Shown here piece after piece: positions 18,282-27,355 of a stretch of 64,000 nucleotides of DNA. Under the pieces are notes generated by a model. It did no database searches, was not told the origin of the DNA, and was given only the letters and a program-made list of their open reading frames with translations. Every line of letters begins with the position of its first letter. Within the stretch, counting starts at the first letter, position 1. Source of the DNA: Candidatus Desulfovibrio intestinavium (GTDB taxonomy: Bacteria; Desulfobacterota; Desulfovibrionia; Desulfovibrionales; Desulfovibrionaceae); NCBI GenBank assembly GCA_019118345.1, contig DWZD01000046.1, positions 38,074 through 102,073 of the forward strand, in the 5' to 3' direction. The translations under genes were made by a program, and so were the position numbers.

Positions 18282-19400
18282 CTACGGCAGCACGCCGGCG
18301 AACTGCGTCTTCATGTGCTGCACCTTGGCCACATAGGAACGGGTTTCCCGCACGGGCAGCTCCACGGTCAGGCGGCGATAAAGATCCGGCACGCTCAGAC
18401 TGTTGATGCGGGCCACGGCTTCGGCATTGGTCGCCCCCCAGTAGCGGAGAAAGCGGTTCGGCCCCATGTTGTAGGCGGCCACGGTGCAGTATTCGCGGGC
18501 CACCGGATCCCGCACGTCCTGAAAATAGCGGGTCATGAGAATGTGCAGATAGGCCGTGCCATAGCGGATGTTGATCTCCGGCACCGCCAGCTCGTTGAAG
18601 CCCACATTGCCCCGTGTGCCGTAGAGGAAACGGTGCACCTCGTCGCTGGCCGTGCTGGGCAGGAGCTGCATGAGGCCCATGGCCGAACTGCGGCTGACCA
18701 GAGTTGGCCGGAAGGTGCTTTCGCTGTGAATGATGGCATAGACCAGGGCGGCATTGAGTCCGTAGCGCCGGGAGAAGTTCTCCACCAGTTCCCGGTAGGA
18801 GCCGGCATGCGCCCGCAAGGTGCCCGAATCAAAGCGCGGCAGGGCAATCGGCGGCGCGACCGGCACGATGTTGCGGCGCTGTTCGGCCAGCGCCTCCCAA
18901 TCCACGGGCTGATACGCATGCATAAAGCCGTTGGAAGCCAGCCAGCGCAGGGGCCGACCCTGCGCGTCCAGCATGTCCCCGTAGCCGTCGGGCTGCACGC
19001 CGTAGAGCACGGGCATGCTGGAGCCGTCCAGCGCCAGCAGGGGCGCCAGCATGATGGCGGCATCGCCGTCATGGGACAGGCCCTTGTCCGTCAGGGCCAG
19101 ACGGACGCTGCCCCCGTCAAAGCGCACCACATTCCGCGTTCTCGGCGCGGGCGCAGGCCCTGCCGCCGTGAAGGGCGCTTCATTCACCGGTTGCCGTATG
19201 GCCCAGACGCGCCCATCGGCTCCCTGCTCCACGATGGGCTGCGGCCTGTCCTCGGGCCGCAGGCTGATTACCTGCGGGTTGGCCAGACCGCGCATCTCAG
19301 GCCCCCAATACTGGGGAACAAAGCCCGCCAGCAGCGGCAACAGCCCCAGGAGGCCCAGGAGCATGCATGATGCCAGAACGAGGGTGATACGCCGGGTCAT
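18282..19400 (-). CDS. Membrane-bound lytic murein transglycosylase (MltC-like)
   Basis: A 372-residue protein with an N-terminal hydrophobic segment (TLVLASCMLLGLLGLLPLLA), acting as a signal anchor or signal peptide. An N-terminal region like that of MltC precedes an SLT lysozyme-like domain: YAIIHSESTFRP carries the catalytic Glu, SSAMGLMQLLPSTA the GLMQ motif and TVAAYNMGPNRFLRYW the AYN motif. It should cleave glycan strands to 1,6-anhydromuropeptides in the periplasm. ATG 19400 follows AAGGA; a TTG two codons earlier is less likely. A promoter-like sequence lies at 19445-19473. Confidence 0.85.
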   Translation of the reverse strand: MTRRITLVLASCMLLGLLGLLPLLAGFVPQYWGPEMRGLANPQVISLRPEDRPQPIVEQGADGRVWAIRQPVNEAPFTAAGPAPAPRTRNVVRFDGGSVRLALTDKGLSHDGDAAIMLAPLLALDGSSMPVLYGVQPDGYGDMLDAQGRPLRWLASNGFMHAYQPVDWEALAEQRRNIVPVAPPIALPRFDSGTLRAHAGSYRELVENFSRRYGLNAALVYAIIHSESTFRPTLVSRSSAMGLMQLLPSTASDEVHRFLYGTRGNVGFNELAVPEINIRYGTAYLHILMTRYFQDVRDPVAREYCTVAAYNMGPNRFLRYWGATNAEAVARINSLSVPDLYRRLTVELPVRETRSYVAKVQHMKTQFAGVLP

Positions 19401-19444
19401 GGACAATCTTCCTTGCCGTCAACAACTTGTCTTCTGTCCGTTCC

Positions 19445-19473
19445 AGTATGCAATGATTTTGCCATAAAAACAA
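19445..19473 (-). promoter_or_regulatory. Candidate promoter for the lytic transglycosylase gene
   Basis: Minus-strand TTGTTT (19468-19473) and CATACT (19445-19450) with a 17-base spacer, 45 bases before the ATG. Confidence 0.4.
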
Positions 19474-19689
19474 TATCGCATGATTTCATGTGATTGCCGC
19501 ACGACTGACAGTCGGCGGGCCGCGCGCGGGCGTCAATTTTCTGCTGTACGTTCCCCGCCCCCCGCATTGACCCGCACGCGCAGGCCGGGTATGGTCGGAA
19601 CACCCTTGTCATGTGGCGAGTCGCGAGGCTTGAGCTTCACCCGACTTTTGCGTATGTCCTTTTCGGCACAAGCGGATGCGGCAAGACAG

Positions 19690-19736
19690 GCGGCGCACGC
19701 CGGCGTCCCGGCTGCCGGGGCGACGGCGTGCGCCGC
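19690..19736 (+). promoter_or_regulatory. Long GC hairpin in the sulP leader
   Basis: A perfect 13-bp inverted repeat (19690-19702 with 19724-19736) encloses a second CCCGG/CCGGG stem. It ends 36 bases before the sulP ATG, with a five-T stretch in between (19747-19751). The 366-base gap 19407-19772 otherwise holds the divergent upstream regions and no gene I can support. Confidence 0.55.
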
Positions 19737-19772
19737 ACCGGCCACCTTTTTCGGGAGCAAAAGGCTCCGGGC

Positions 19773-21563
19773 ATGAGCGCCATGAAACACTTTACCCTGT
19801 TTCCGTTCTGGAAAGAGCTGAAAACCTATCGGCCGGACGACTTTCGCGCCGATCTGGTGGCAGCCCTCACGGTTACGCCCGTGGCCGTGCCGCAGGCCAT
19901 GGCCTATGCCCTCATGGCCGGCGTGCATCCGCAATATGGCATCTATGCCTGCATGCTGCCCGTGGTGGTGGCGGCGCTCTGGGGTTCCTGCCGCTTTCTT
20001 GCCGCCGGGCCGACCAATGCCACGTCCATCGTTCTCCTGTCCGCCATCGGCTCGGCCACGGTGGGCGGCGTGGCCATTTCCGGCCTGCCGCCGTCCTATC
20101 AGATGACCTGCGTGTTCACCATCGGCCTGCTCTGCGGCCTCATTCAGATGGCCATGGGCCTGGCCCGACTGGGCGATCTGGCCAACTTTATCTCGCAATC
20201 GGTCATGCAGGCCTTTGCCACGGGGACGGCCCTGCTCATCGCCTCCAGTCAGATCGAAACCGTGCTCGGCCTGCCGGACAGCCATTCCAGCGGCTTTTTC
20301 CTGCCCATCTGGTCGGCCATCCAGAATATCGATCAGGTCAATGTCTGGTGCGTGGGCATTGCCGCCCTGAGCATCGTGCTGGTGGAGGCCTTCCGGCGCA
20401 TCTCCCGCCGCCTGCCCGCCACCCTGCTGGCCCTGGCCGGCGCGGGCGTCATCTCCTATGCTCTGGATGCCGTGGGCAAGGGCGTGCCGCTGGTGGGGGC
20501 CATTCCCTCGGTCATTCCCCCGCTCTCGCGCCTGCCGCTGGATCTCACGGTTTACCGGGATCTGTTCATGCCCGCGCTGGCCCTGGCGCTCATGGGCGCG
20601 GTCACCTCCCTTTCCACGGGCAAGCAGCTGGCCAGTCTCAAGGGCGAACGCTTTGACGGCAGTCAGGAACTCATCGGGCAGGGACTGGGCAATGTGGCGG
20701 CCTCCTTCACCTCCAGCATTGTGGGCTGCGGTTCCTTCAGCCGCAGCGCGCTGGTGGTCACCTCAGGAGCGCGCACCCGCATGGCCACGGTACTCTCGGG
20801 CCTGCTGGCCCTGCCCATGCTCTGGATTATCGCGCCCTTCATGAGCTGGCTGCCGCTTTCCGCCCTGGGCGGGGTGCTGCTCACGGTCTGCGTGCGCATG
20901 GTGGATGTGCCCGGCCTGCGCCTTTGCTTCCGGGCCACCCGCATCGACCGCACCGTTCTGCTGGTCACCTTTGCCGCCACCCTGCTGCTGGCCCTCGAAC
21001 AGGCCATTCTGCTGGGCGTGCTGCTCTCGCTCATCCTCTTCATTTTCAAGCTGGCCCATCCGCGCGTCTTCCGGCTGACGCGCGATGATCCCATGATACA
21101 GCATGCCCCTGAACCCCTGCCGGACGAAATTGCCGTCTACATCATCGAAGGCACGCTTTTCTTCGGCGCCATCAATGAGCTGGAACGCCGCATCTATGAG
21201 GAAGCGGATACCCCGGTGCGGGTCATTGTCCTGCATCTGGCGCGCGTGTTCTGGCTGGACGCGGCTGGCTCGCACGCGCTGGAACAATTCGTGGAGCAAT
21301 GCCATACGCGGCACATCCCGGTCATTCTCGTGGTGGGCAGCCGCAGCGTGCATGACGTGCTCAAGCGCACGGGCATGCTCAGCTACCTGGGCAAGGGCTT
21401 TGTGGCTCCCACCTTTGCCGACGGCCTGAAGCTCGGCTTCCGAACCTATCACCGGCTGCAAAGCGACGATCGCCTGCACCTGCCCAAGCTGCCGCCCTCC
21501 AAGCGCAATCAGGGACGGCATGTCCATCATCCCCACCCGCATCACAAGGGCAAGAGCCGATGA
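19773..21563 (+). CDS. SulP family anion transporter with STAS domain
   Basis: A 596-residue inner-membrane protein. The N-terminal ~430 residues form the SulP 14-segment core (VAALTVTPVAVPQAMAYALM, then the AAGPTNATSIVLL motif); the C-terminus is a cytoplasmic STAS domain (about residues 440-560; HLARVFWLDAAGSHALEQF). SulP proteins move sulfate, bicarbonate or dicarboxylates; sulfate is attractive in a sulfate reducer, and a carbonic anhydrase gene lies 6.6 kb away, but the substrate cannot be read from sequence. ATG 19773 is chosen, with a second ATG at 19782. The stop overlaps the next gene (ATGA). Confidence 0.9.
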   Translation: MSAMKHFTLFPFWKELKTYRPDDFRADLVAALTVTPVAVPQAMAYALMAGVHPQYGIYACMLPVVVAALWGSCRFLAAGPTNATSIVLLSAIGSATVGGVAISGLPPSYQMTCVFTIGLLCGLIQMAMGLARLGDLANFISQSVMQAFATGTALLIASSQIETVLGLPDSHSSGFFLPIWSAIQNIDQVNVWCVGIAALSIVLVEAFRRISRRLPATLLALAGAGVISYALDAVGKGVPLVGAIPSVIPPLSRLPLDLTVYRDLFMPALALALMGAVTSLSTGKQLASLKGERFDGSQELIGQGLGNVAASFTSSIVGCGSFSRSALVVTSGARTRMATVLSGLLALPMLWIIAPFMSWLPLSALGGVLLTVCVRMVDVPGLRLCFRATRIDRTVLLVTFAATLLLALEQAILLGVLLSLILFIFKLAHPRVFRLTRDDPMIQHAPEPLPDEIAVYIIEGTLFFGAINELERRIYEEADTPVRVIVLHLARVFWLDAAGSHALEQFVEQCHTRHIPVILVVGSRSVHDVLKRTGMLSYLGKGFVAPTFADGLKLGFRTYHRLQSDDRLHLPKLPPSKRNQGRHVHHPHPHHKGKSR

Positions 21564-22603
21564 GCCGTCACCGAGATCGCGGCCTGCCGCCCTGCCCGCC
21601 CTGCGCGTGCGAACGTCTGCCCTTCGGGGCGGACGCCCCGTGGCTTGCCCCGCTGGCCGGCTACAGCGACCTGCCCTTCCGTCTGCTCTGCCGGGAATAC
21701 GGGGCCGCGGTCTGCGTGACGGAGATGGTCAGCGCCAAGGGTCTTGCCTATTTCAGTCCGGGCACGGCGGAACTTTTGCGCAGCCTGCCCGAGGATCAGC
21801 CCCTTGTGGTGCAGCTCTTCGGCGCCGAGGCGGATTTTCTCGCGCAGGCCGTCACCATGCTGCGCGCCGCGGGCTACCGCTGGTTCGACCTGAACATGGG
21901 CTGTTCCGTGCCCAAGGTGCTCAAGCAGAAGGCGGGTGCGGCCATGCTCGGGGATCCGGACAACGCCCTTGCGGTGGCCCGGGCCATGATTGCCGCCGCC
22001 GAACCGGGCCATGTGGGCTTCAAACTGCGCCTGGGGCTGGACGACAACCGCCCTGTATGGCAGGATCTTGCCCTGCGCCTGCAGGATGCCGGGGCCGGCT
22101 GGCTGACCCTGCACCCGCGCACGGCCCGGCAGGGCTTTGGCGGCGAAGCCCGCCACGAGGCGCTGGCCCGTCTGGCCCCGCAACTTTCCCTCCCCCTGCT
22201 GGCCAGCGGCGATCTGTTCAGCGCCGACGACGGCCTGCGCGTCCTGCGCGAAACCGGCGTCAGCGGCGTCATGTATGCGCGCGGAGCCATGTTTGATCCG
22301 ACCATTTTCGCGGCCCATCGTGCGCTGGTTCAGGGTCTGCCTGCGCCGGAACCGACGCCGCAACGCCTGCGGGCAGTCATTCTCCGCCATGTTACACTGG
22401 CCCGGCGCTACTGTTCCCGGGAGTCGGCCCTCTGGAAGATGCGCGGCGTGGTGCCGCGCTACGTCAGGCACCTGCCCGGGGCCAAGGCCCTGCGGCACGG
22501 CTTGTGCCAGTGCAGGGACTGGCCGGAACTGATGAGCCTGCTGGACGCCTTTCTGCCCGACGCGTTGCCGCAAGATGTTTCCCCGCATGCGGGAGCGGGC
22601 TGA
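21560..22603 (+). CDS. tRNA-dihydrouridine synthase
   Basis: A 347-residue FMN enzyme that reduces uridine in the tRNA D-loop. The barrel has APLAGYSDLPFRLLCREYGA near the start, LNMGCSVPKVLKQKAGAAML with the active-site Cys region, LHPRTARQGFGG as FMN-binding, and SGVMYARGAMFDP near the phosphate-binding loop. It is DusB-like, but the subclass is not certain. Its ATG overlaps the SulP stop by four bases, so translation is probably coupled although the functions look unrelated. Confidence 0.92.
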   Translation: MSRHRDRGLPPCPPCACERLPFGADAPWLAPLAGYSDLPFRLLCREYGAAVCVTEMVSAKGLAYFSPGTAELLRSLPEDQPLVVQLFGAEADFLAQAVTMLRAAGYRWFDLNMGCSVPKVLKQKAGAAMLGDPDNALAVARAMIAAAEPGHVGFKLRLGLDDNRPVWQDLALRLQDAGAGWLTLHPRTARQGFGGEARHEALARLAPQLSLPLLASGDLFSADDGLRVLRETGVSGVMYARGAMFDPTIFAAHRALVQGLPAPEPTPQRLRAVILRHVTLARRYCSRESALWKMRGVVPRYVRHLPGAKALRHGLCQCRDWPELMSLLDAFLPDALPQDVSPHAGAG

Positions 22604-22763
22604 GTCTCTGTGCCAATTCCCCGGCAGGCGGACGAGCGCGGTGCACAGCCCCAATCGGGCGGGCGCGACCGGCATGACCGCTCCCCCCATCACCTTCAAC
22701 GCCGGCGTCATGGCCGCGCATGCGGATGCGCTGCCGGCGGACGCTGCATACCGAGGTTATTCC

Positions 22764-23612
22764 ATGGAAATTCTACGCGCCAAAACAGCCGGTTTCTGCA
22801 TGGGCGTGAGCCTTGCCCTGCAAAAGCTGGACACGGCTTTGGAGCAGGCTCACGGCAAGCGCATCTGTACGCTCGGCCCCATCATTCACAATCCGCAGGT
22901 GCTGGCGGACTACGAGCGGCGCGGCGTCTTTTGCGCCGCCTCCCCGGACGAGCTTGGCCCCGGCGACTGCGTGCTCATTCGGGCGCACGGCATTACCCGG
23001 CAGGTCGAGGAAGCCGTGCGGGCTTCCGGGGCGCAGGTGCAGGACGCCACCTGCCCCAAGGTCAAGAAAGCCCAGCTGTCCATTTTCAAGGCCACGGAGG
23101 GCGGCGCCACCCTCCTGCTGTTCGGGGAGGCCGAACATCCCGAGGTGCGCGGCCTGCTCTCCTACGCGCGCGGCGCGGCCCATGTCTTCGGCAGCAGCGC
23201 CGAACTGGCCGGACTGCCGCTGGATCCCGCCGTGGACTATGTGCTGGCCTCGCAGACCACGCAGGACAGGGGCGTCTTTGAAAATCTCGTGCGGGAATGG
23301 CAGGCGCGCCTGCCGCATCTTGAGGTTCTCTCCACCATTTGCGACGCCACCCGCGAACGTCAGGATGAAGCCCTGAAAATCGCGGCCTGCGTGGACGTCA
23401 TGGTTGTGGTGGGCGGCCGCCAGAGCGGCAATACCCGCCGTCTGGCGGATCTGGCCGCGCAATGCGGCCGCACCACCTTTCACATTGAGGAGCCGTCGGA
23501 ACTGCGCGCGGAGAATTTCTCAAAAAAATCCCGTGTGGGCCTAACGGCAGGCGCATCTACGCCGAAAAGGCTTATTGACGCGGCGCAATCGTGGCTGGAG
23601 GCCCTGCCTTAG
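22764..23612 (+). CDS. ispH: 4-hydroxy-3-methylbut-2-enyl diphosphate reductase
   Basis: A 282-residue IspH, the last step of the MEP isoprenoid pathway. The three Fe-S cysteines are visible in AGFCMGV (Cys12), DATCPKV and STICDATRERQ, with the conserved histidines in PIIHNPQV, IRAHGIT and GEAEHPEVRG. ATG 22764 has GAGG seven bases before it; the frame extends upstream through the end of the dus gene and that extension is rejected. Confidence 0.96.
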   Translation: MEILRAKTAGFCMGVSLALQKLDTALEQAHGKRICTLGPIIHNPQVLADYERRGVFCAASPDELGPGDCVLIRAHGITRQVEEAVRASGAQVQDATCPKVKKAQLSIFKATEGGATLLLFGEAEHPEVRGLLSYARGAAHVFGSSAELAGLPLDPAVDYVLASQTTQDRGVFENLVREWQARLPHLEVLSTICDATRERQDEALKIAACVDVMVVVGGRQSGNTRRLADLAAQCGRTTFHIEEPSELRAENFSKKSRVGLTAGASTPKRLIDAAQSWLEALP

Positions 23613-23730
23613 GGAGTCTTGTCCCTACCCGGCAGAAGGCCCTTGCGGTGCAGGGACGCCGAGGAGCATGCGGGCCGCCGGGGAAAGTCCTTTCCCCGGG
23701 CGACGGCGCAGCGTATTTCATGGAGGCAGC

Positions 23731-24759
23731 ATGGCACAGACCAATATTCTGCTTGAGGCAGGCACCAACGAACTTGAGGTTGTGGAGTTCTATCTTGATG
23801 AGCCGGCCCCGCCCAACGGCGAGCCGGGGGATGGGCAGATCACAACGGAGCACCCGGACGGAACGTGCTCCTATCGCGGGTATTATGGCGTCAACGTCGC
23901 CAAGGTGCTGGAAATCATCCGTATGCCCAAGGTCACCGAACTGCCGGAAGTCCAGCACCCCAGCGTACTGGGCGCCTTCAACCTGCGCTCGCGCATCATC
24001 CCCCTGGTGGATCTGGCCATGTGGTTGGAAAAGCAGCATGCCCAAACCACCGAAGAACCCAAGACCATCGTGACCGAGTTCAACAACGTCACCACGGCCT
24101 TCATGGTGTCCGGGGTCAACCGCATCCATCGCATCAGCTGGGAAGAGGTCGAGCCGCCGAACAAATATGTGGCCGCCGTGTCCAGCAATACCATCATCGG
24201 CGTGGTCAAACTCGAGGGCCGCATCGTCTTTCTGCTGGATCTGGAAAAGGTCGTGGCGGATCTCAATCCCCGCCTCGGTCTGCGCCTTGACGATCTGGGA
24301 GCCAACTGGGACGCCTCGCGCGGCTACCGTGCCCTTGTGGCCGACGATTCGGCCCTTGTGCGCGAAATGCAGCGCGACCTGCTGGAAAAGGCCGGCTTCA
24401 CCGTGGAAGTCACCACCAACGGTCGTGAGGCCTGGGATCGCCTCATGAACTTCAAGCGCCGCTCAGAAGAAGAAAACCGGCCCATCACCGATTTTGTGCA
24501 GGTGGTGGTCTCGGATATCGAAATGCCGGTCATGGACGGCCTCAACCTGACCCTGCGCATCAAGGAAGATCCCATGCTCAAGAACCTCCCCGTGCTGCTT
24601 TTCTCCTCCCTCATTACCGACAAGCTGCGGCACAAGGGGGAAAGCGTCGGGGCCGACGGGCAGATTTCCAAGCCGGAAGTCACCCAGCTGGCCAAACGGG
24701 CTGCGGCGCTCATTCAGGCGCGCGAAGCCGCACTGGCCGAAAAACAGGCAAACAGCTGA
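23731..24759 (+). CDS. cheV: Chemotaxis protein CheV (CheW-receiver fusion)
   Basis: A 342-residue coupling protein. A CheW-like domain (about residues 45-185) is followed by a response-regulator receiver (about 200-330) with acidic pocket DD at 205-206, phospho-acceptor Asp262 in VVVSDIEMPVMDG and Lys314 in QISKPEV. It links chemoreceptors to CheA and may buffer phosphate for adaptation. ATG 23731 has GGAGG six bases upstream. An MCP gene lies at 29008-30759 on the other strand. Confidence 0.95.
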   Translation: MAQTNILLEAGTNELEVVEFYLDEPAPPNGEPGDGQITTEHPDGTCSYRGYYGVNVAKVLEIIRMPKVTELPEVQHPSVLGAFNLRSRIIPLVDLAMWLEKQHAQTTEEPKTIVTEFNNVTTAFMVSGVNRIHRISWEEVEPPNKYVAAVSSNTIIGVVKLEGRIVFLLDLEKVVADLNPRLGLRLDDLGANWDASRGYRALVADDSALVREMQRDLLEKAGFTVEVTTNGREAWDRLMNFKRRSEEENRPITDFVQVVVSDIEMPVMDGLNLTLRIKEDPMLKNLPVLLFSSLITDKLRHKGESVGADGQISKPEVTQLAKRAAALIQAREAALAEKQANS

Positions 24760-24959
24760 CGCTCTGCCCACAGACGACTGCTTTCAGAGGGGAGGGAACG
24801 ATCGCGCCCGCATCGCGTAGCCGCCGGTGCATGCGCAGGAGTTTCCTCCCTGTTTTTCCGCCCGCTTTGCCCCGTCTTTCGCCACAGGCGGCTCACCATC
24901 CGAAGCATACGTGTTTCCCGGGCGACCCGGTCTGAGCAGCGGCAACCAGCGGAGATGCC

Positions 24960-25412
24960 ATGCCCCGTCCCTCCGTACCGCATAGCCCGTTGGCCGTGCT
25001 TCTTGCGCTTGCCTACGCGGCTGCCGCCGTCCTGCTTTTGCTGCTCGCCCGGGGAGCACTGGATGGCGCGTCAACGCATGAGGCAGCGCGGGGCAGTCTT
25101 TTCCTTGCGCTGGTTCTGCTTTTGCCCTCCCGGCGCATTGTTGTCGCGCACGCGGCGTTCTTTGCGCTGTTCGCCCTCTTTCTTCCCGTTGTCGCCGCAG
25201 AATGGCACACCCATACCCATTCTCTCGCCTCGCCCGATCTGACGGATTTCATCGACTTCCTTTTTCATCCGCCCCAGACCACCACGGAGCTGCACGAATT
25301 TCTCTGGTCGCTCCTCATCATGGCCCCGCTGGTTCTGTTTGCGCTGCTGTGCTTCCATGCGGTGCTGCATGGGGCGCTGAGGGCTGTCCGGCGTCGCCTC
25401 GGCGAACGCTGA
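24960..25412 (+). CDS. Small predicted membrane protein, function unknown
   Basis: A 150-residue protein with three or four hydrophobic segments (about residues 11-31, 45-58, 64-80 and 115-135) and a His-rich loop WHTHTHS near residue 82 between membrane segments. The C-terminus is Arg-rich and probably cytoplasmic. ATG 24960 follows GGAG by five bases. No family is recognised. The 200 bases between cheV and this gene show no gene or clear promoter. Confidence 0.65.
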   Translation: MPRPSVPHSPLAVLLALAYAAAAVLLLLLARGALDGASTHEAARGSLFLALVLLLPSRRIVVAHAAFFALFALFLPVVAAEWHTHTHSLASPDLTDFIDFLFHPPQTTTELHEFLWSLLIMAPLVLFALLCFHAVLHGALRAVRRRLGER

Positions 25413-25461
25413 CGTACGCATCCGCACGCGGGCCAGGTTCCGCGCGCACGAACGAATCGAC

Positions 25462-25490
25462 AAAAAAACGGCAGGATGACCCTGCCGTTT
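25462..25490 (-). terminator. Rho-independent terminator after the lipoprotein gene
   Basis: A perfect 10-bp stem (25466-25475 with 25481-25490), five-base loop and, on the minus strand, a seven-T tail. It lies 31 bases beyond the minus-strand stop at 25522. Confidence 0.9.
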
Positions 25491-25521
25491 GCCGCAAACC
25501 CTCATTGACGAGAGTTTCATC

Positions 25522-26064
25522 CTAGAACAGCCACTTCTTGCCGTCGTGACGAATAAGCTCATTGAGGTTGCGGGTACGCACGCGCTCGCACTGATTAGTG
25601 GTCAGCGCTTCCTGGCGCGTCGCGCCGCGGCACTCGTATTCATATTCGCTGTAACGGATGAAGCCCACATGCTGCCCCTTGCTGCCGGGCCGCACCTCGG
25701 TGGACACATTGTTCTGATCCACCTCCACATAGGTGGCCACATAGCCCTTGCCGTCCTTGCGCACGGAACGGCTGGCCTTGGAGGGCATGACAGTACGGGC
25801 GGCACGGCCCACCAGCTGTTTGCCGGTCACATCCAGATCCGCCTTGATCCGGGCCTCGCCCTTCAGATTGGCGGAAGCCGCGCTTTCCTTTTTCACGGGG
25901 GCCGGGGCGGGTTCAACCTCGGCAGCAGGTTCGGCCTTGGGGGCCTCGCCCTCGTGATCCACGGCGATGGCGGGGTCGCTGTCGGCGGCATCACCGCCAA
26001 AAAGGCCGCAACCGCTCATCCCGAGGCAAAGGACAAGGGCAAGGGGGGTCAGAATTTTCTTCAT
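25522..26064 (-). CDS. Predicted lipoprotein, function unknown
   Basis: A 180-residue protein with a lipoprotein signal (LALVLCLGMSGC; lipidated Cys near residue 19). An Ala/Glu/Pro-rich linker (residues 25-65) leads to a C-terminal region with cysteines in YEYECRGATRQE and TTNQCERVR that could form a disulfide. ATG 26064 has AGGAG five bases upstream; the GTG two codons earlier is not used. It is downstream of the OmpA/vWA gene in the same direction, separated by a GC hairpin, so both may act in the outer envelope. Confidence 0.75.
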   Translation of the reverse strand: MKKILTPLALVLCLGMSGCGLFGGDAADSDPAIAVDHEGEAPKAEPAAEVEPAPAPVKKESAASANLKGEARIKADLDVTGKQLVGRAARTVMPSKASRSVRKDGKGYVATYVEVDQNNVSTEVRPGSKGQHVGFIRYSEYEYECRGATRQEALTTNQCERVRTRNLNELIRHDGKKWLF

Positions 26065-26085
26065 GCTCACTCCTGAATGGCGAGA

Positions 26086-26106
26086 ACCCGGCGCCAGACG
26101 CCGGGT
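26086..26106. terminator. GC hairpin between the OmpA-like and lipoprotein genes
   Basis: A perfect 8-bp stem (26086-26093 with 26099-26106) with a five-base loop. There is no T run, so termination, if any, would be weak. Confidence 0.4.
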
Positions 26107-26142
26107 CCTCGAGGGTATTGCTGTGTCGCTACGCGTTTCGCA

Positions 26143-27138
26143 CTAGTCGAACGAAAGTTCGGTGCGGCGGTTCATGTAGCGGCCTTCTTCGGTCTTGTTG
26201 TCGTACTTGTAGGACTTGCCCTTGCCGATGGCGGTCATGCGGCTGGCCGGGATGCCCTGCTTGGCCAGATAGCTCTTCACGGAGTTGGCACGATTCTGGG
26301 AGAGCTTGGCGTTGTAGGCATCGGTGCCGAGGGAGTCGGTCCAGCCGGTCAGGACAACGCGCTTGTTCGGATTGGCCTTGATGAGTTCGGCGGCTTCGTT
26401 GAGGATGCCCATGGCCTTGCCGTCAAGGGCATAGGAATCGAAGGCGAAGTTGACGCCACGCAGCACGATCACGCTTTCTTCCTGGCAGAAGACGGCCAGC
26501 ACGAAGCGTTCCACGGCGGCATCGCTGTTCACCAGATCTTCACCACGCACCACCACGGTGGAGGGGTTCAGAGCGGCGATGGCCTTGATGGTGGCTTCAC
26601 CGGTGGGGGTGTCCGCAAAGGAGATGATGTGCAGGGTCACGCCGCGCTGGCTGGCATACAGCTGACGGGCGATTTCGACCATGTCCACGCCGCGGTTGTT
26701 GTCGCCGTCGGTCACGAGGATGATGGCGCCGGGCTTCTTCATGGCGTTGAAGGCCGGGCTGTAGACCTGCAGGCCGTCGCCCATGTTGGTCATGCGACCG
26801 AAGATGGTGAAATCGGACTTCAGCTGATTGATGCCGGAATCCATGGCCGCACGATTCCACGGGCTCTGCTCGATGATGGCGCCGTTGGGGCTGATGGTAT
26901 GCAGACCGCCGTAGTAATCCAGCGCCGGAATGGCGGCATTCACGCGCTTCAGAGCCGTTTTGGCGGCTTCCATCTTCACCATCTTGAGATCCTTGTTGTG
27001 CATCATCATGGAACCGGAATAGTCCACGACGAAGTCAAAGCTCTCAATTTTCTTGTTGCACACGGGCGCCGCAGCGGCGGCAACGGCGTAGCCAAGCACA
27101 AGGGTTGCGGCCAACGCCAGCAGACGAATGGACTTCAT
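26143..27138 (-). CDS. OmpA-family protein with N-terminal von Willebrand A domain
   Basis: A 331-residue secreted protein. After a signal peptide (residues 1-24, cut after an Ala run) comes a vWA domain with a MIDAS motif DYSGSM at about residue 38 and VTDGDNN further on. The C-terminal ~110 residues are an OmpA peptidoglycan-binding domain (LTGWTDSLGTDAYNAKLSQNRA). It should be a periplasmic or outer-membrane protein tied to the cell wall that presents a metal-dependent adhesion domain. ATG 27138 has GGAGG five bases upstream and a good promoter at 27230-27258. Confidence 0.88.
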   Translation of the reverse strand: MKSIRLLALAATLVLGYAVAAAAAPVCNKKIESFDFVVDYSGSMMMHNKDLKMVKMEAAKTALKRVNAAIPALDYYGGLHTISPNGAIIEQSPWNRAAMDSGINQLKSDFTIFGRMTNMGDGLQVYSPAFNAMKKPGAIILVTDGDNNRGVDMVEIARQLYASQRGVTLHIISFADTPTGEATIKAIAALNPSTVVVRGEDLVNSDAAVERFVLAVFCQEESVIVLRGVNFAFDSYALDGKAMGILNEAAELIKANPNKRVVLTGWTDSLGTDAYNAKLSQNRANSVKSYLAKQGIPASRMTAIGKGKSYKYDNKTEEGRYMNRRTELSFD

Positions 27139-27229
27139 AAAGCCTCCCATTAGGTTTTCTCCCGAAAACAGGATTTTTGCCCGCCATACCACCCTCCCGC
27201 ACACGTCGTTTGGGGAATGGCTTTTTCTG

Positions 27230-27258
27230 GATATACACTTCCCGACCGAAAATCGCAA
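27230..27258 (-). promoter_or_regulatory. Likely sigma-70 promoter for the OmpA/vWA gene
   Basis: Minus-strand TTGCGA (27253-27258) and TATATC (27230-27235) are separated by exactly 17 bases, giving a 5' leader of about 85 bases. Confidence 0.55.
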
Positions 27259-27355
27259 GCAAATATCGAAAGAGGGGGGTTCCGTGCGGCCAATCATCTG
27301 GACAAGTTCGCCCGCCTTGGGCATAGTCATATCATTGCCAAGCAAAGGATATGTC

